From assembly GCF_026891975.1 (NCBI RefSeq), contig NZ_JAPTGB010000001.1, positions 62,001 through 126,000 of the forward strand: a stretch of 64,000 bases of DNA, in the 5' to 3' direction. The stretch's first letter is position 1. Every line of letters begins with the position of its first letter. Position numbers and translations under genes: made by a program. Shown here piece by piece: positions 42,899 through 51,768 of the stretch. The DNA is from Methanocorpusculum petauri. Lineage in GTDB: Archaea; Halobacteriota; Methanomicrobia; Methanomicrobiales; Methanocorpusculaceae. The notes under the pieces were generated by a model. The model ran no database searches. It saw only the letters and a list, made by a program, of their open reading frames with translations, and had not been told where the DNA came from.

Positions 42899-44314
42899 TT
42901 ACTGGACCTGGGTCTTTTCATAGACCACAAACCGGGCCACCGTCCGGACTGCGGCAATCACCTGCGAAGGCGTGATCACCTGCACCGAACAGAGAGGCGA
43001 CGCATACAGACACTTCGTCAGATACATCATGCACTCGTCCGGAACAACCACAAACGCCTCCTTGCGGCAGTTGACGGAGTCAACCGTGTTTGCCAGCTTC
43101 TTGGCAACCTCGCGGACCAGTCCGTCAGCCCCCCGCAGCTCCTCGTACGATGTCGGGGCAAAGGCTGAAAACAGCACATGATGGCCGCTGATCTGTGCGA
43201 GGAATCCGTACTTCTCCACCGCAGGAACAGTTCCTGCCGCTTCAGTGATGCAGGCCAGTGTCTTGTCACTGTGTTTTTTCCATTCCTCAAGGATCTCGTC
43301 GGTGATGGCCGAGTAGGTGGAAAGTGTCTGCTGTTTTGCGGAGAGATCGGACTGCAGGGACTGTTTGGTCTGTTCGAGCTGATCGATCTCTTTTGCAAGT
43401 TTTGCCTGTTCCTCTTTTAACTGATCCTGTTTCTGCCGGAACTCTGAGTCGGCCTGAACAGTTGCAAAACCCATACGGTTGATCTCGGTCAGCATCTGCT
43501 TTTTGACATCTTTCAGGGCGTTCAGTTCCCGTTTCAGCTCCGTAATTTCTGCATCGCGGGAGTCAAGCGTGGTCTTCAGGCGGTGAATCTCTGTTAAATC
43601 GCATTCACGCTGGTACTTCCAGGAGTCAACCGTCCGGGTAAGTTCGTGGATGGTTGGAACATACAGGCGGCTTTTTTCCTCGAAGTCTGCGTTGAGGTCA
43701 TCGATCTCCTTTGCGTGAGTATAGTTGAGGCGGGTGATGGTCTCTTCGGACGCGGCAAGCCGGTCAAGTGCATCGTTCTTTTCATGCAGGAGGGCGGTGT
43801 ACTCGGTTGTCAGCGTAGCGTAACGTTCGGTTTTCTCCGAGAGTTCTGCCTCTTTTTGAGCAAGAGATGTTTCCAGTTCCGCAGATCGTTCGACCGCCGC
43901 CGCAAGGTCAGCCTCAAGCCGGGATATCTGATCTTTCTGGGCGGCGAGGGCTTCTTCCTGTCTGCGAATCGTGGTCTCTTTGCACTCTCCATCCTCAGCC
44001 CAGCTTTTGGTATTGGCTTCGTAGCTGTCTTTCAGGAGTTCATGCGCGGTGGTTTCCTCGGCAAGCTTTTCTGATAACCGTGCGGATTCTGCGGTTGCCT
44101 GATTATATTTTGCGGTAAGCTCGGCAATTTCGCGTTTGAGCTGCTCGATATTTTTATTTGCAGCAGAAAGCGATCCGGCGATCTCCAGATATTCATTTTC
44201 CGCGGATACGATCTCGGACTGGACTTTTCCCCAGGAAAACAGTCGTTCCGAGACGCCGACACCGGAAAGCTTGCGGTATCGGTTTGAACCTCCTGCACTA
44301 TTATTGTCGACCAT
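42899..44314 (-). CDS. Long coiled-coil protein with RmuC-like C-terminal region (paralogue 2)
   Basis: A 471-residue protein with the same layout as its neighbour: N-terminal VSERLFSWGK, coiled coil about residues 30-330, and a C-terminal part with EAFVVVPDECMMYLTKCLYA and CSVQVITPSQVIAAVRTVAR. Overall identity to paralogue 1 is low outside these stretches, so the duplication is old. A TATA-like ATATAAATAT lies upstream on the minus strand near 44330. Cytoplasmic; function unknown. Confidence 0.65.
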   Translation of the reverse strand: MVDNNSAGGSNRYRKLSGVGVSERLFSWGKVQSEIVSAENEYLEIAGSLSAANKNIEQLKREIAELTAKYNQATAESARLSEKLAEETTAHELLKDSYEANTKSWAEDGECKETTIRRQEEALAAQKDQISRLEADLAAAVERSAELETSLAQKEAELSEKTERYATLTTEYTALLHEKNDALDRLAASEETITRLNYTHAKEIDDLNADFEEKSRLYVPTIHELTRTVDSWKYQRECDLTEIHRLKTTLDSRDAEITELKRELNALKDVKKQMLTEINRMGFATVQADSEFRQKQDQLKEEQAKLAKEIDQLEQTKQSLQSDLSAKQQTLSTYSAITDEILEEWKKHSDKTLACITEAAGTVPAVEKYGFLAQISGHHVLFSAFAPTSYEELRGADGLVREVAKKLANTVDSVNCRKEAFVVVPDECMMYLTKCLYASPLCSVQVITPSQVIAAVRTVARFVVYEKTQVQ

Positions 44315-44686
44315 GCCTCTGATACCTACTATATTTATATCATCATCAGATATGAAGATAAATGTTCGTTTTTCTTACGGAAGATAGTAAGTTCTGGATG
44401 TGCAGAGGTGCCATACCGGTAACAGCGCTCATCGGGGGTGATGACGTTCGTGTCCGGTATGACGTTTGTAATGATCATTATTTCCGAAACATGATGACTG
44501 CCAGAGATGTTGTGTGACCGTGGAGACAGAATCCACCAACACGTTAATCATGATTGCGGTTAAAATTTCTTCTCGTACAATTGTACCTGGTACTGAGAAC
44601 AATTGTACCTGGTACTGAGAAGAATCGATTGGTTTTGTCCTGTTTCCTCATCGAGATATCTCAACTGTATATCAAAGGTAATTACG
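44315..44686. other. Divergent spacer with inverted and tandem repeats
   Basis: No gene seen in 372 bp. CATACCGG (about 44410) and CCGGTATG (about 44454) form an inverted pair, and a 22-bp tandem repeat (listed separately) lies at 44577-44620. It must contain promoters for the coiled-coil pair and for the surface-protein gene. Confidence 0.5.
44577..44620 (+). repeat. Tandem 22-bp direct repeat upstream of surface gene
   Basis: Two exact adjacent copies that begin ACAATTGTACCTGG and end TACTGAGA, 44577-44598 and 44599-44620. Each contains the palindrome ACAATTGT and the near-palindrome GTACCTGGTAC. The 22-bp period is close to two helical turns, so two dimers would bind on the same face. Confidence 0.75.
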
Positions 44687-46630
44687 ATGATTCCAACAAA
44701 ACAACGTTACTCTACGGTTGCCGTTCCCTTTCCTGGCGATTCTTCTCTGAAACGACTGGTAATCGGTGCTCTCCTGTTGCTCCTTGTATGCAGCATTCTC
44801 ACCGTCCCGGTTACTGCATCGTCTTCTGCAACAGTACAGGTGAGCAACTGGACTGCACTCAAAAACGCACTTGAATCGCCTGGTGTGAGCATTGTCACGG
44901 TTACGGCTGATATCGCTGTTCCGGAGAAAGGTTCCATCAGTGTCACTGGGAACATTACCCTTCAATCGGATGGCAATAATCGCTGTATTTCTCAGACCAA
45001 ACCTTTGAATCCAAAACTGTCCGGGCTCTTCATAGTTCAGAGTGACGGCCATCTTGTGGTTAGGAACAATCCAATGAATACAGGCAGTCTCACGTTAGAT
45101 GGTTGTTGTAATGACGAGGACTATGGGCCTCCGCTTGTGTATATCTCCTCTGACGGTACGTTCACAATGTCGGGCGGAAACATAACAAACTACAGCGCGA
45201 TAGGCGCCGGCTACGCCGGCGGCTGTGTGTATGTCTCCTCCGGCGGCACGTTCACAATGTCGGGCGGAAACATAACAAACTGCAGGGCGAAAGGCGACGG
45301 CTACGCCGGCGGCTGTGTGTGGCTCTCCTCCGGCGGTACGTTCACAATGTCGGGCGGAAACATAACAAACTGCAGTGCGGAGAGCAGCGGCTACGCCGGC
45401 GGCTGTGTGTGTATCTACGGCGACGGCACGTTCACAATGTCGGGCGGAAACATAACAAACTGCAGCGCGAGCAGCGGCACTGCCGCCGGCGGCTGTGTGT
45501 GTATCTACGGCGACGGCACGTTCACAATGTCGGGCGGAAACATAACAAACTGCAGGGTGGTCGGCGCCGGCGGCTGTGCGAATGTCTTCGGCGGCACGTT
45601 CCGAATGTCGGGTGGAAACATAACAAACTGCAGCGCGGAGAGCGGCGGCGGCTGTGTGGAGGTCTCCTTCGGTGGTACGTTCACAATGTCGGGCGGACAC
45701 ATAACAAACTGCAGCGCGGGAGGCAGCGGCGGCTGTGTGGAGGTCTTCTCCGACTCCGCGTTCCGAATGTCGGGCGGAAACATAACAAACTGCAGCGCGG
45801 GAGGCAGCGGCGGCGGCGTGTGGGTCTGCAGCGAAAAGTTCTGGATGGAGGGCGGAAACATAACAAACTGCAACGCGGGATACAACGGCGACGGCGTGTG
45901 TGTTTTCGGCAAAGGTACGCTCAAAATGTCCGGTACAGCGACAATCCAGGATGAACTCTATCTCGCGGGGGATACGTATATCAACGTTACCGGAAAGATG
46001 GCATCCCCTGGCGGTGCGAGAAACATCATCCCGGAGAATCTGGAGGATAATCGTAGAGTGGTCTTGACCTCCTTTTCCGAGGATGCATCGGTAGTGAAGA
46101 ACTTCTTCCGTCTGGGTTTTGGCATTCCTGACAAGGTCCTCGTGGTAAAAGGAAATTCCCTTGTTGTGGCTCCTCGACCGAGTAGCAGCAACCTGGAATT
46201 TGCCCTCCGTGTAATTTTTAACTCCAACGGCGGCAGTAAGGTCATCCCCGTAACAGATCTCTCGTACGGTGACAAAATAAGCAGACCCGATGACCCGACA
46301 AAAGACAGCTGCAGCTTCGGCGGCTGGTACACGGATGAGGCCTGTACAAAGGCATGGAACTTCTCTTCGGGAATTGACGGCGACATGACACTGTATGCCA
46401 AATGGCTCGGTGAATCATCATCTCCAACCGAACAGCCGACAAAACAAACAACATTTCAGGAAAATAGCACGGCAGAACAAATCCGGACCAGTCCAACCGT
46501 CACGGTCAGTACGGTAGTAACACCTCAGCCGACCCTAACCCAGGCTCCTGCACCCGTATTCGGGATACTGACGGGCATGCTTGCAGCGGGAATACTTTTC
46601 GGCAGACGACCGCCGCGGAGAAACAAATAA
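44687..46630 (+). CDS. Surface protein with Cys-containing FTMSGGNITNC repeats
   Basis: A 647-residue exported protein. Signal region about residues 25-45 (VIGALLLLLVCSILTVPVTA). Residues about 150-400 are roughly ten tandem units of 20-27 residues built on GGxFTMSGGNITNCxA, a beta-helix type repeat with an N-I-T sequon and one or two Cys per turn. Then a Listeria-Bacteroides unit (FNSNGG ... CSFGGWYTD ... MTLYAKW), a Thr/Pro linker and the tail QAPAPVFGILTGMLAAGILFGRR. I start at ATG 44687; the frame upstream to 44603 lies in the repeat-bearing leader. Confidence 0.85.
   Translation: MIPTKQRYSTVAVPFPGDSSLKRLVIGALLLLLVCSILTVPVTASSSATVQVSNWTALKNALESPGVSIVTVTADIAVPEKGSISVTGNITLQSDGNNRCISQTKPLNPKLSGLFIVQSDGHLVVRNNPMNTGSLTLDGCCNDEDYGPPLVYISSDGTFTMSGGNITNYSAIGAGYAGGCVYVSSGGTFTMSGGNITNCRAKGDGYAGGCVWLSSGGTFTMSGGNITNCSAESSGYAGGCVCIYGDGTFTMSGGNITNCSASSGTAAGGCVCIYGDGTFTMSGGNITNCRVVGAGGCANVFGGTFRMSGGNITNCSAESGGGCVEVSFGGTFTMSGGHITNCSAGGSGGCVEVFSDSAFRMSGGNITNCSAGGSGGGVWVCSEKFWMEGGNITNCNAGYNGDGVCVFGKGTLKMSGTATIQDELYLAGDTYINVTGKMASPGGARNIIPENLEDNRRVVLTSFSEDASVVKNFFRLGFGIPDKVLVVKGNSLVVAPRPSSSNLEFALRVIFNSNGGSKVIPVTDLSYGDKISRPDDPTKDSCSFGGWYTDEACTKAWNFSSGIDGDMTLYAKWLGESSSPTEQPTKQTTFQENSTAEQIRTSPTVTVSTVVTPQPTLTQAPAPVFGILTGMLAAGILFGRRPPRRNK
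45160..45892 (+). repeat. In-gene tandem repeats, about 60-80 bp units
   Basis: TCGGGCGGAAACATAACAAA recurs about ten times with near identity at the DNA level, while the linking part varies in length. The nucleotide identity of the core suggests recent expansion or gene conversion, and the unit number could vary between strains. Confidence 0.85.
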
Positions 46631-46817
46631 CGCACAAAACCGGAAGATGGATGTCACCCGGACTGTCGGATTCAGTTCAGAGTTCAATGTTGTCGTCCAC
46701 CTGCCGAGGAATAATTGTCCAGATTCACGGTGGTAAAAAAATATTCAAAACTCCCCTCCTCTTTTTGGCATATTGCAGACCTGTTGGGTGCTGTGAAATG
46801 TTCGTTTTTGTCCGAAG

Positions 46818-47267
46818 TCAGGATTTGCCGATGGTATGCCTTTTGGCTGCCTCCATCTTCAGCAGATCTTTTTTGATCTGCAAATCCGGCGTAAACCCGC
46901 CAAGCGTTCCGTCAGCCGCGAGAACACGGTGACAGGGAACGAGTAATGCGGTCGGGTTTTTTGCCATGGCATTGCCGACGACCCGCGGATGCGTGTCGGC
47001 GGCAAGGGCAATCTCCCGGTACGTCCGTGTTTCACCATAGGGAATTTCCGCGACCGCCCGGTAGATGCGGGCATACACTGTTTCTCCGGAGACGGCGGAG
47101 GAGATGAGCGGTGCAAACGAGTCGCTCCGTCCCGCAAGAAACTTCGTGAACTGCACCGGAACCGCACCTTCCGGTGCGGTTTTAACAAACTGCACCTGAT
47201 GAACGATGTTTCCGTTCCAGGAGACAATCACCTTCCAGAGGCCGAATTTACAGGAACCTGTCTGCAT
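46818..47267 (-). CDS. ogt: Methylated-DNA--protein-cysteine S-methyltransferase
   Basis: A 149-residue suicide repair protein that removes O6-alkyl groups from guanine. The acceptor site PCHRV has Cys 112; YGETRTYREIA and HPRVVGNAMAKNP are the helix-turn-helix and arginine-finger region. The N-terminal domain is short. I start at ATG 47267, five bases after the helicase stop, so the two are likely one operon; the longer open frame to 47618 lies inside the helicase gene. Confidence 0.93.
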   Translation of the reverse strand: MQTGSCKFGLWKVIVSWNGNIVHQVQFVKTAPEGAVPVQFTKFLAGRSDSFAPLISSAVSGETVYARIYRAVAEIPYGETRTYREIALAADTHPRVVGNAMAKNPTALLVPCHRVLAADGTLGGFTPDLQIKKDLLKMEAAKRHTIGKS

Positions 47268-47272
47268 TCTGT

Positions 47273-49282
47273 TCACTTCCACTTTGCAAGAATTGCCGGC
47301 AGGGTGTCTGCGTCGCACTCTTTCATCTCCGCACGCATCCAGGGGGGGAGGCCGGCGAAGATTTCGGGATCCAGAAACCGCTCTTCGCCGAGCAGCAGGA
47401 CGCCCCGATCGGTTTCGGTGCGGAGTACGCGGCCCAGTGCCTGCATTGCTTTGTTCATCGCCGGAAGGGTGTAGGCGATGAACTCTCCTTCGGCGCCGAA
47501 CTTGCGGCGGAAGTAGCTGTTCACCATTCTCCGCACCTGGGTGAACGGGGCGAGCGGCAGGCCGACCACCATTGCGGCGGTCAGCTGGTCGCCGCGGTAG
47601 TCCAGTCCTTCGCTCCATTTGCCGCCACAGACGGCAAACATGATTCCCGACTTCCGCCGGGCGGGCAGTGTCACAAACTCCTTGAGTGCGGCGTTGGCCT
47701 CTTCGGTTTCGCGGGGTTCGATGAACACCTGTTTGGTGCGGATTTTGCCGTCGCAGAGTTTTGCGTACTGGCTCTGGAGCTGATATGAGGGGAAGTAGAT
47801 CGCAACATTGCCGGGAAGTTTTGCGAAGCTGAGGATGCTTGTAACAATCGCGTCGGTGTTTTCTTTGTTCTGCCGCCGTGAAAATGCGGTGGTGATGTCG
47901 CGGCTTGCGAGTACCAGCCGGTTTTCTTTGGGGAATGCGTTGGGCAGGGAGAGGGTTGCAACCGGCATTTCCCCAAAGTAGTAGCGGCGGTAGGATTCAA
48001 CCGGTGCAAGGGTTCCGCTGATGAGAACGGTTGCGGCATGCATGGAGACCAGCTCCTGCAGCCGTCCGGCAGGGTCGATGTTGCGTACTTCCAGGGTTAC
48101 GGATTCGCCGTCTTTGACGTAGACGGTCAGGTATGCCGGGTCGGAGGAGGAACGGTAAATCCGGAACAGGAATTCGCACAGCCGTTCGATTGCGGTTTCA
48201 CGGTATTCGGCTTTCTGGATGCTTGCTTCGCGGAGTGTTTCTTTGATCGAGAGCAGGTCGTCTAAGATGTCGTCGAGTTTGGGATAGAGTGATCCTTTGA
48301 TGAGGAGGCGGTTGAAGATTGCCGGATCGAACCAGTCTTCCACTTCGTTGGATCGTTTGAGGCCGTTCATGAACTCGGCGATGCGGGGGAGGACGTGCCG
48401 GACTGCGTCGGCTCCCCGGACTTTTCCGCGAATGGAGGCGAGTTCGTGGGAGGCGCTTTCGATGTCGTTTTCGCTGAGGCGGATGCTTTGGATGCTCTGG
48501 ACGACGTCGCCGAGGTTGTGGGCTTCGTCGAGGAGCATCATGACGTCAGCGGGTTCGCACTGGAGGGTGACATAGAGCTGTTCGCGGATGTCGTCGTTGA
48601 AGAGGTGGTGATAGTTGAGGATGACGACGTCTGCGCCGCGGGCGGCGGAGAGCATGAGGTCATACGGACAGATGTTTCCGGCGAAGTCGTGGAGGTCGGC
48701 GGGCATGACGACGCCTTTCTGCGCCCGTTCGGTTTTGGTGCGCATTTCGGGCGAGGGGATCATGCGGCGTCCGCCGTCTTCGCCCTGGACGAAGACGCGG
48801 CTGTTGATGAAGTAGGGGCAGATCATCGGGTGGTCGCGGTCCTGTTTGCGGATCTGTTCCTGAATCATTTTGTCTTTGGCGGGGACCATGGAGCCGCGAT
48901 CGGCGCGTTCCTGCATGAGTGCGGTGGAGAAGGCTTTGACACCTTCACATCTGCGGTAGACGTCGCCGTAACCGCCTAAGGGACACATGTTTCCTTTGCC
49001 GATGAGGTAGACGAATTTGAGGTCCTTTTTTTTCTTCTGCCGGATGAGTTCAAGTTCGCGGATGAAGATCTGGAGCTGGGAGATGGTGCGAACGGCGACG
49101 AAGATTTTTTTGCCGTTTGCTTCGGCAAGAAGCGGGGCGATGACGCTGGATTTGCCGCTGCCGGTCGGGGCGTCGATCATGAGGATGCCGCCTTCCCGTG
49201 CGGTTTTTGCTACCGTTTCCAGCATTTCTTTCTGGTTGTTCCGGTAGGACTGGTAGGGGAAGTAGTCGGCGATGGATGACAT
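47273..49282 (-). CDS. XPD/DinG-family superfamily 2 DNA helicase
   Basis: A 669-residue helicase. Walker A APTGSGKS about residues 38-45, and LLDEAHNLGDV (DEAH) about residue 255. Between them Cys residues in GNMCPLG, YRRCEG, MICPYF and NICPYD are positioned as in the XPD iron-sulfur cluster. The C-terminal helicase half includes GGKWSEGLDYRGDQL and ALGRVLRTETDRG. Archaeal members act in repair or in unwinding structures; pairing with an alkyltransferase supports a repair setting. Confidence 0.92.
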   Translation of the reverse strand: MSSIADYFPYQSYRNNQKEMLETVAKTAREGGILMIDAPTGSGKSSVIAPLLAEANGKKIFVAVRTISQLQIFIRELELIRQKKKKDLKFVYLIGKGNMCPLGGYGDVYRRCEGVKAFSTALMQERADRGSMVPAKDKMIQEQIRKQDRDHPMICPYFINSRVFVQGEDGGRRMIPSPEMRTKTERAQKGVVMPADLHDFAGNICPYDLMLSAARGADVVILNYHHLFNDDIREQLYVTLQCEPADVMMLLDEAHNLGDVVQSIQSIRLSENDIESASHELASIRGKVRGADAVRHVLPRIAEFMNGLKRSNEVEDWFDPAIFNRLLIKGSLYPKLDDILDDLLSIKETLREASIQKAEYRETAIERLCEFLFRIYRSSSDPAYLTVYVKDGESVTLEVRNIDPAGRLQELVSMHAATVLISGTLAPVESYRRYYFGEMPVATLSLPNAFPKENRLVLASRDITTAFSRRQNKENTDAIVTSILSFAKLPGNVAIYFPSYQLQSQYAKLCDGKIRTKQVFIEPRETEEANAALKEFVTLPARRKSGIMFAVCGGKWSEGLDYRGDQLTAAMVVGLPLAPFTQVRRMVNSYFRRKFGAEGEFIAYTLPAMNKAMQALGRVLRTETDRGVLLLGEERFLDPEIFAGLPPWMRAEMKECDADTLPAILAKWK

Positions 49283-49379
49283 TGATGGAGTAGTATTGGG
49301 CGTTGGGGGATAATGGAGTTGTGCTTTGCGGGATGCAGGGGGTGAAGGGAATGCTCTTTCCTTTTTTTGGAAGGGTGCT

Positions 49380-49637
49380 ATCCTCAGTTAATAGGATATA
49401 ACACCTGACACGATATTAAACTATCTTCAATTATTCTTTGAAACGGAAAGATCGTTCAATGCACACGGAATTGTATGCATTGGAAAACCTAATTTGTGCT
49501 CAATAGATTTTTATACCCAACACCATTGATGACATTTTTTGCATACGGAAATTGTTTCATTTCCCGCACAAACGAAATTCATCCGGCAAATTGTGTATTC
49601 AGGGAATATGCCGGATTATATCCTATTAACTTAGGAT
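49380..49637. repeat. Inverted recombinase-type sites flanking a possible invertible promoter (locus 2)
   Basis: The downstream site (49616-49641) has left arm TTATATCCTA, spacer TTAACT and right arm TAGGATGTAA. The upstream site read on the minus strand has TTATATCCTA, the same spacer TTAACT and GAGGAT. The 22-base cores match with one mismatch. The roughly 210-bp interior carries a good TATA-like TTTTTATA at 49508 pointing to the surface gene, whose ATG is 68 bp past the site. Arms equal those at locus 1; the spacer differs. Confidence 0.7.
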
Positions 49638-49709
49638 GTAATGGTCTCCCCATGTATGCAGAGCTGTGTCTTCTGTCTGCATTTCCATCGGCTCCTAAGG
49701 AGGAATTTC

Positions 49710-51725
49710 ATGAGTTTACGAAATTACGGGATAAAATGTCCCTTACGAAAGGCAGGCGTGCTGTTGCTCGCAGCTCTGCTTGCGTGTGTGCTGATGGCGG
49801 GAGCAGTCAGTGCTGATACATGGACAGATTCAGGCAACTTCAACGCATCGTGGTATGAAACCTATTCATCAGGCAATGAGTTCCTCATCTATGATGCTGG
49901 AAGCCTTGCCGCGTTTTCCGAAAAAGTCTCGAAAAACAGTTCTAAATTTGACTTTTCCGAAAAAACCGTTAAGCTGATGTCAGACATTAATCTGGAAGGA
50001 CACAATTGGACGGCAATTGGAACTGAGAGTAACTCGTTCAACGGAACCTTTGATGGGCAGTATCATACCATTACAAACCTCGTAATGCCTGCTGAATATG
50101 ATAAGGGCTTGTTTGGCTATACAAATGGAGCCACAATTCAGAATGTCACTGTGTCAAATGTCACGATATGTATAGATGGGACTAGTACATCACAAAGTGC
50201 GGGTGGTCTGGTAGGAAAGGCCGTGGGAACCACCATTAAAAATAGTCGCGTATCTGGTGGTAAGATAGAAACTATTCAGGCCTGGTCAATATGCGGGGGA
50301 ACGGTCGGAACCCTTAATGGAGCAAGCACCATCGAGAACTGTACCTCCTCCGGAGTAACGATCACCATAAATGTTGTGACGAATGACCAGAGAGTACAGT
50401 CCGCCGGAGGGTTTGTGGGCTGGATGGGAAAAGATGCTCATGTTACCCGATGTTCTGCTCTGGACGCAACTATCGCCTCTCAGCATGAGCTAAACGGACT
50501 TGGTGGTTTTGCAGGATACTGTGAAGGGACGATCGACAACAGTACCGTTACCGGAACTATCACTGGTGTAGGAATAGATGTTGGCGGATTCGTGGGTCAG
50601 GAACGTGTGAATAGCAAAATTACGGATTGTTACAGTAATGTTCAGATACAGATTGACGTTCCCGAAGCTCTCGGGAGTTCTGGAGACGTCAACATTGGGG
50701 GATTTGTTGGTACTACAAAAGGATCCAATCTGGAAAACTGTTATGCAGTAGGTACAATTACCGTAACTGGAACTCCTAATACGAATGTGGGAGGATTCCT
50801 TGGACAGATCCGCGCTGACGAAAACACTATGACAACGATGAATAGTTGCGTTGCGCTGGTGAATTCGATTTCGGCAACATCGGCAGGTAATGTTAGCCGA
50901 TTCATTGGGTATGTAAAGGAAGATAGTCACCCCGTCACGAAGGCATATGCGTGGGATAAACTTGGATATACTGACGATTCTACTATTTCCCAAGGAAAAT
51001 CCTACAACGCAACCGGAGTTTCCAGCGCAGTATTCTGGGGTAAACAGAACTTTTTCTCTAACACTCTCGGGTGGACGTTCGAGCGTGTCTGGAAGATGAA
51101 CTCCGGGAATGACAACTATCAGCTACCGGTTCTCGTCTGGCAGATTACTCCTGTTTCTGGGGATGGAAGTTATCTGAAACCCGAAGAGCCACCTGCACCT
51201 CCAGTACCTCAGCCAGTTTCCTCCAGTGACGGCAACATGAACAACGCCTTCCGTGTCCTCTTCGAGACCAACGGCGGCGGCTTCATCAGTCCTGCAACCG
51301 ACCTCTCCTACGGCGACCGCGTGGCAAAACCCGCCGACCCCGTCAAGGACGGCTGCACCTTCGCAGGCTGGTACACAGACGCAGCATGCACGCAAGGATG
51401 GAGCTTCAGCGACAGCATTCCGGGAGACATGACCCTGTATGCAAAATGGACATCGTCGTCCTCCGGCACTGAAGCAACCGCAGCGGCAACCACCCAGCCG
51501 ACCGCCAAAGCCACCACCGCACCGGCAGCCACGCAGTCCCAAACGGCAGCAGCCACCACCGCACCGGCAGCTACGCAGTCCCAAACGGCAGCAGCCACCA
51601 CCGCAGCACCGGTCACTACAACTGCCGCCGGCGTCTCCCCGACCCTGACCCAGGCACCTGCCCCGGTCTTCGGCGCACTCTTCGGACTTCTTATCGCGGG
51701 AGTTCTCCTCAGAAGAAGAGCATAA
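49710..51725 (+). CDS. GLUG-type surface protein with Listeria-Bacteroides repeat
   Basis: A 671-residue exported protein. N-terminus MSLRNYGIKCPLRK and signal AGVLLLAALLACVLMAGAVSA match the protein at 13829. Residues about 110-400 contain GLUG units (GLFGYTNG, AGGLVGKA, AGGFVGWM, LGGFAGYC, VGGFVGQE, IGGFVGTT, VGGFLGQI). Then a Flg_new unit (FETNGG ... CTFAGWYTD ... MTLYAKW), an Ala/Thr linker with a 15-residue direct repeat (TAPAATQSQTAAATT type), and the tail QAPAPVFGALFGLLIAGVLLRRR. ATG 49710 has AAGGAGGA upstream; the longer frame to 49641 has no signal peptide at its end. Confidence 0.88.
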   Translation: MSLRNYGIKCPLRKAGVLLLAALLACVLMAGAVSADTWTDSGNFNASWYETYSSGNEFLIYDAGSLAAFSEKVSKNSSKFDFSEKTVKLMSDINLEGHNWTAIGTESNSFNGTFDGQYHTITNLVMPAEYDKGLFGYTNGATIQNVTVSNVTICIDGTSTSQSAGGLVGKAVGTTIKNSRVSGGKIETIQAWSICGGTVGTLNGASTIENCTSSGVTITINVVTNDQRVQSAGGFVGWMGKDAHVTRCSALDATIASQHELNGLGGFAGYCEGTIDNSTVTGTITGVGIDVGGFVGQERVNSKITDCYSNVQIQIDVPEALGSSGDVNIGGFVGTTKGSNLENCYAVGTITVTGTPNTNVGGFLGQIRADENTMTTMNSCVALVNSISATSAGNVSRFIGYVKEDSHPVTKAYAWDKLGYTDDSTISQGKSYNATGVSSAVFWGKQNFFSNTLGWTFERVWKMNSGNDNYQLPVLVWQITPVSGDGSYLKPEEPPAPPVPQPVSSSDGNMNNAFRVLFETNGGGFISPATDLSYGDRVAKPADPVKDGCTFAGWYTDAACTQGWSFSDSIPGDMTLYAKWTSSSSGTEATAAATTQPTAKATTAPAATQSQTAAATTAPAATQSQTAAATTAAPVTTTAAGVSPTLTQAPAPVFGALFGLLIAGVLLRRRA

Positions 51726-51768
51726 CCCTTCCTCTTTTTTTCATCCGGCCCTCCGATCCAAAAGGATA

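Noticed and set aside
45095-45954. Open frames opposite and shifted within the repeat-stack surface gene
   Set aside because: They are repetitive because the DNA repeats; no signal peptide, start context or domain.
47268-47618. N-terminal extension of the alkyltransferase frame
   Set aside because: It lies entirely inside the helicase gene in another frame and is Arg/Pro-rich, as expected of a shadow frame.
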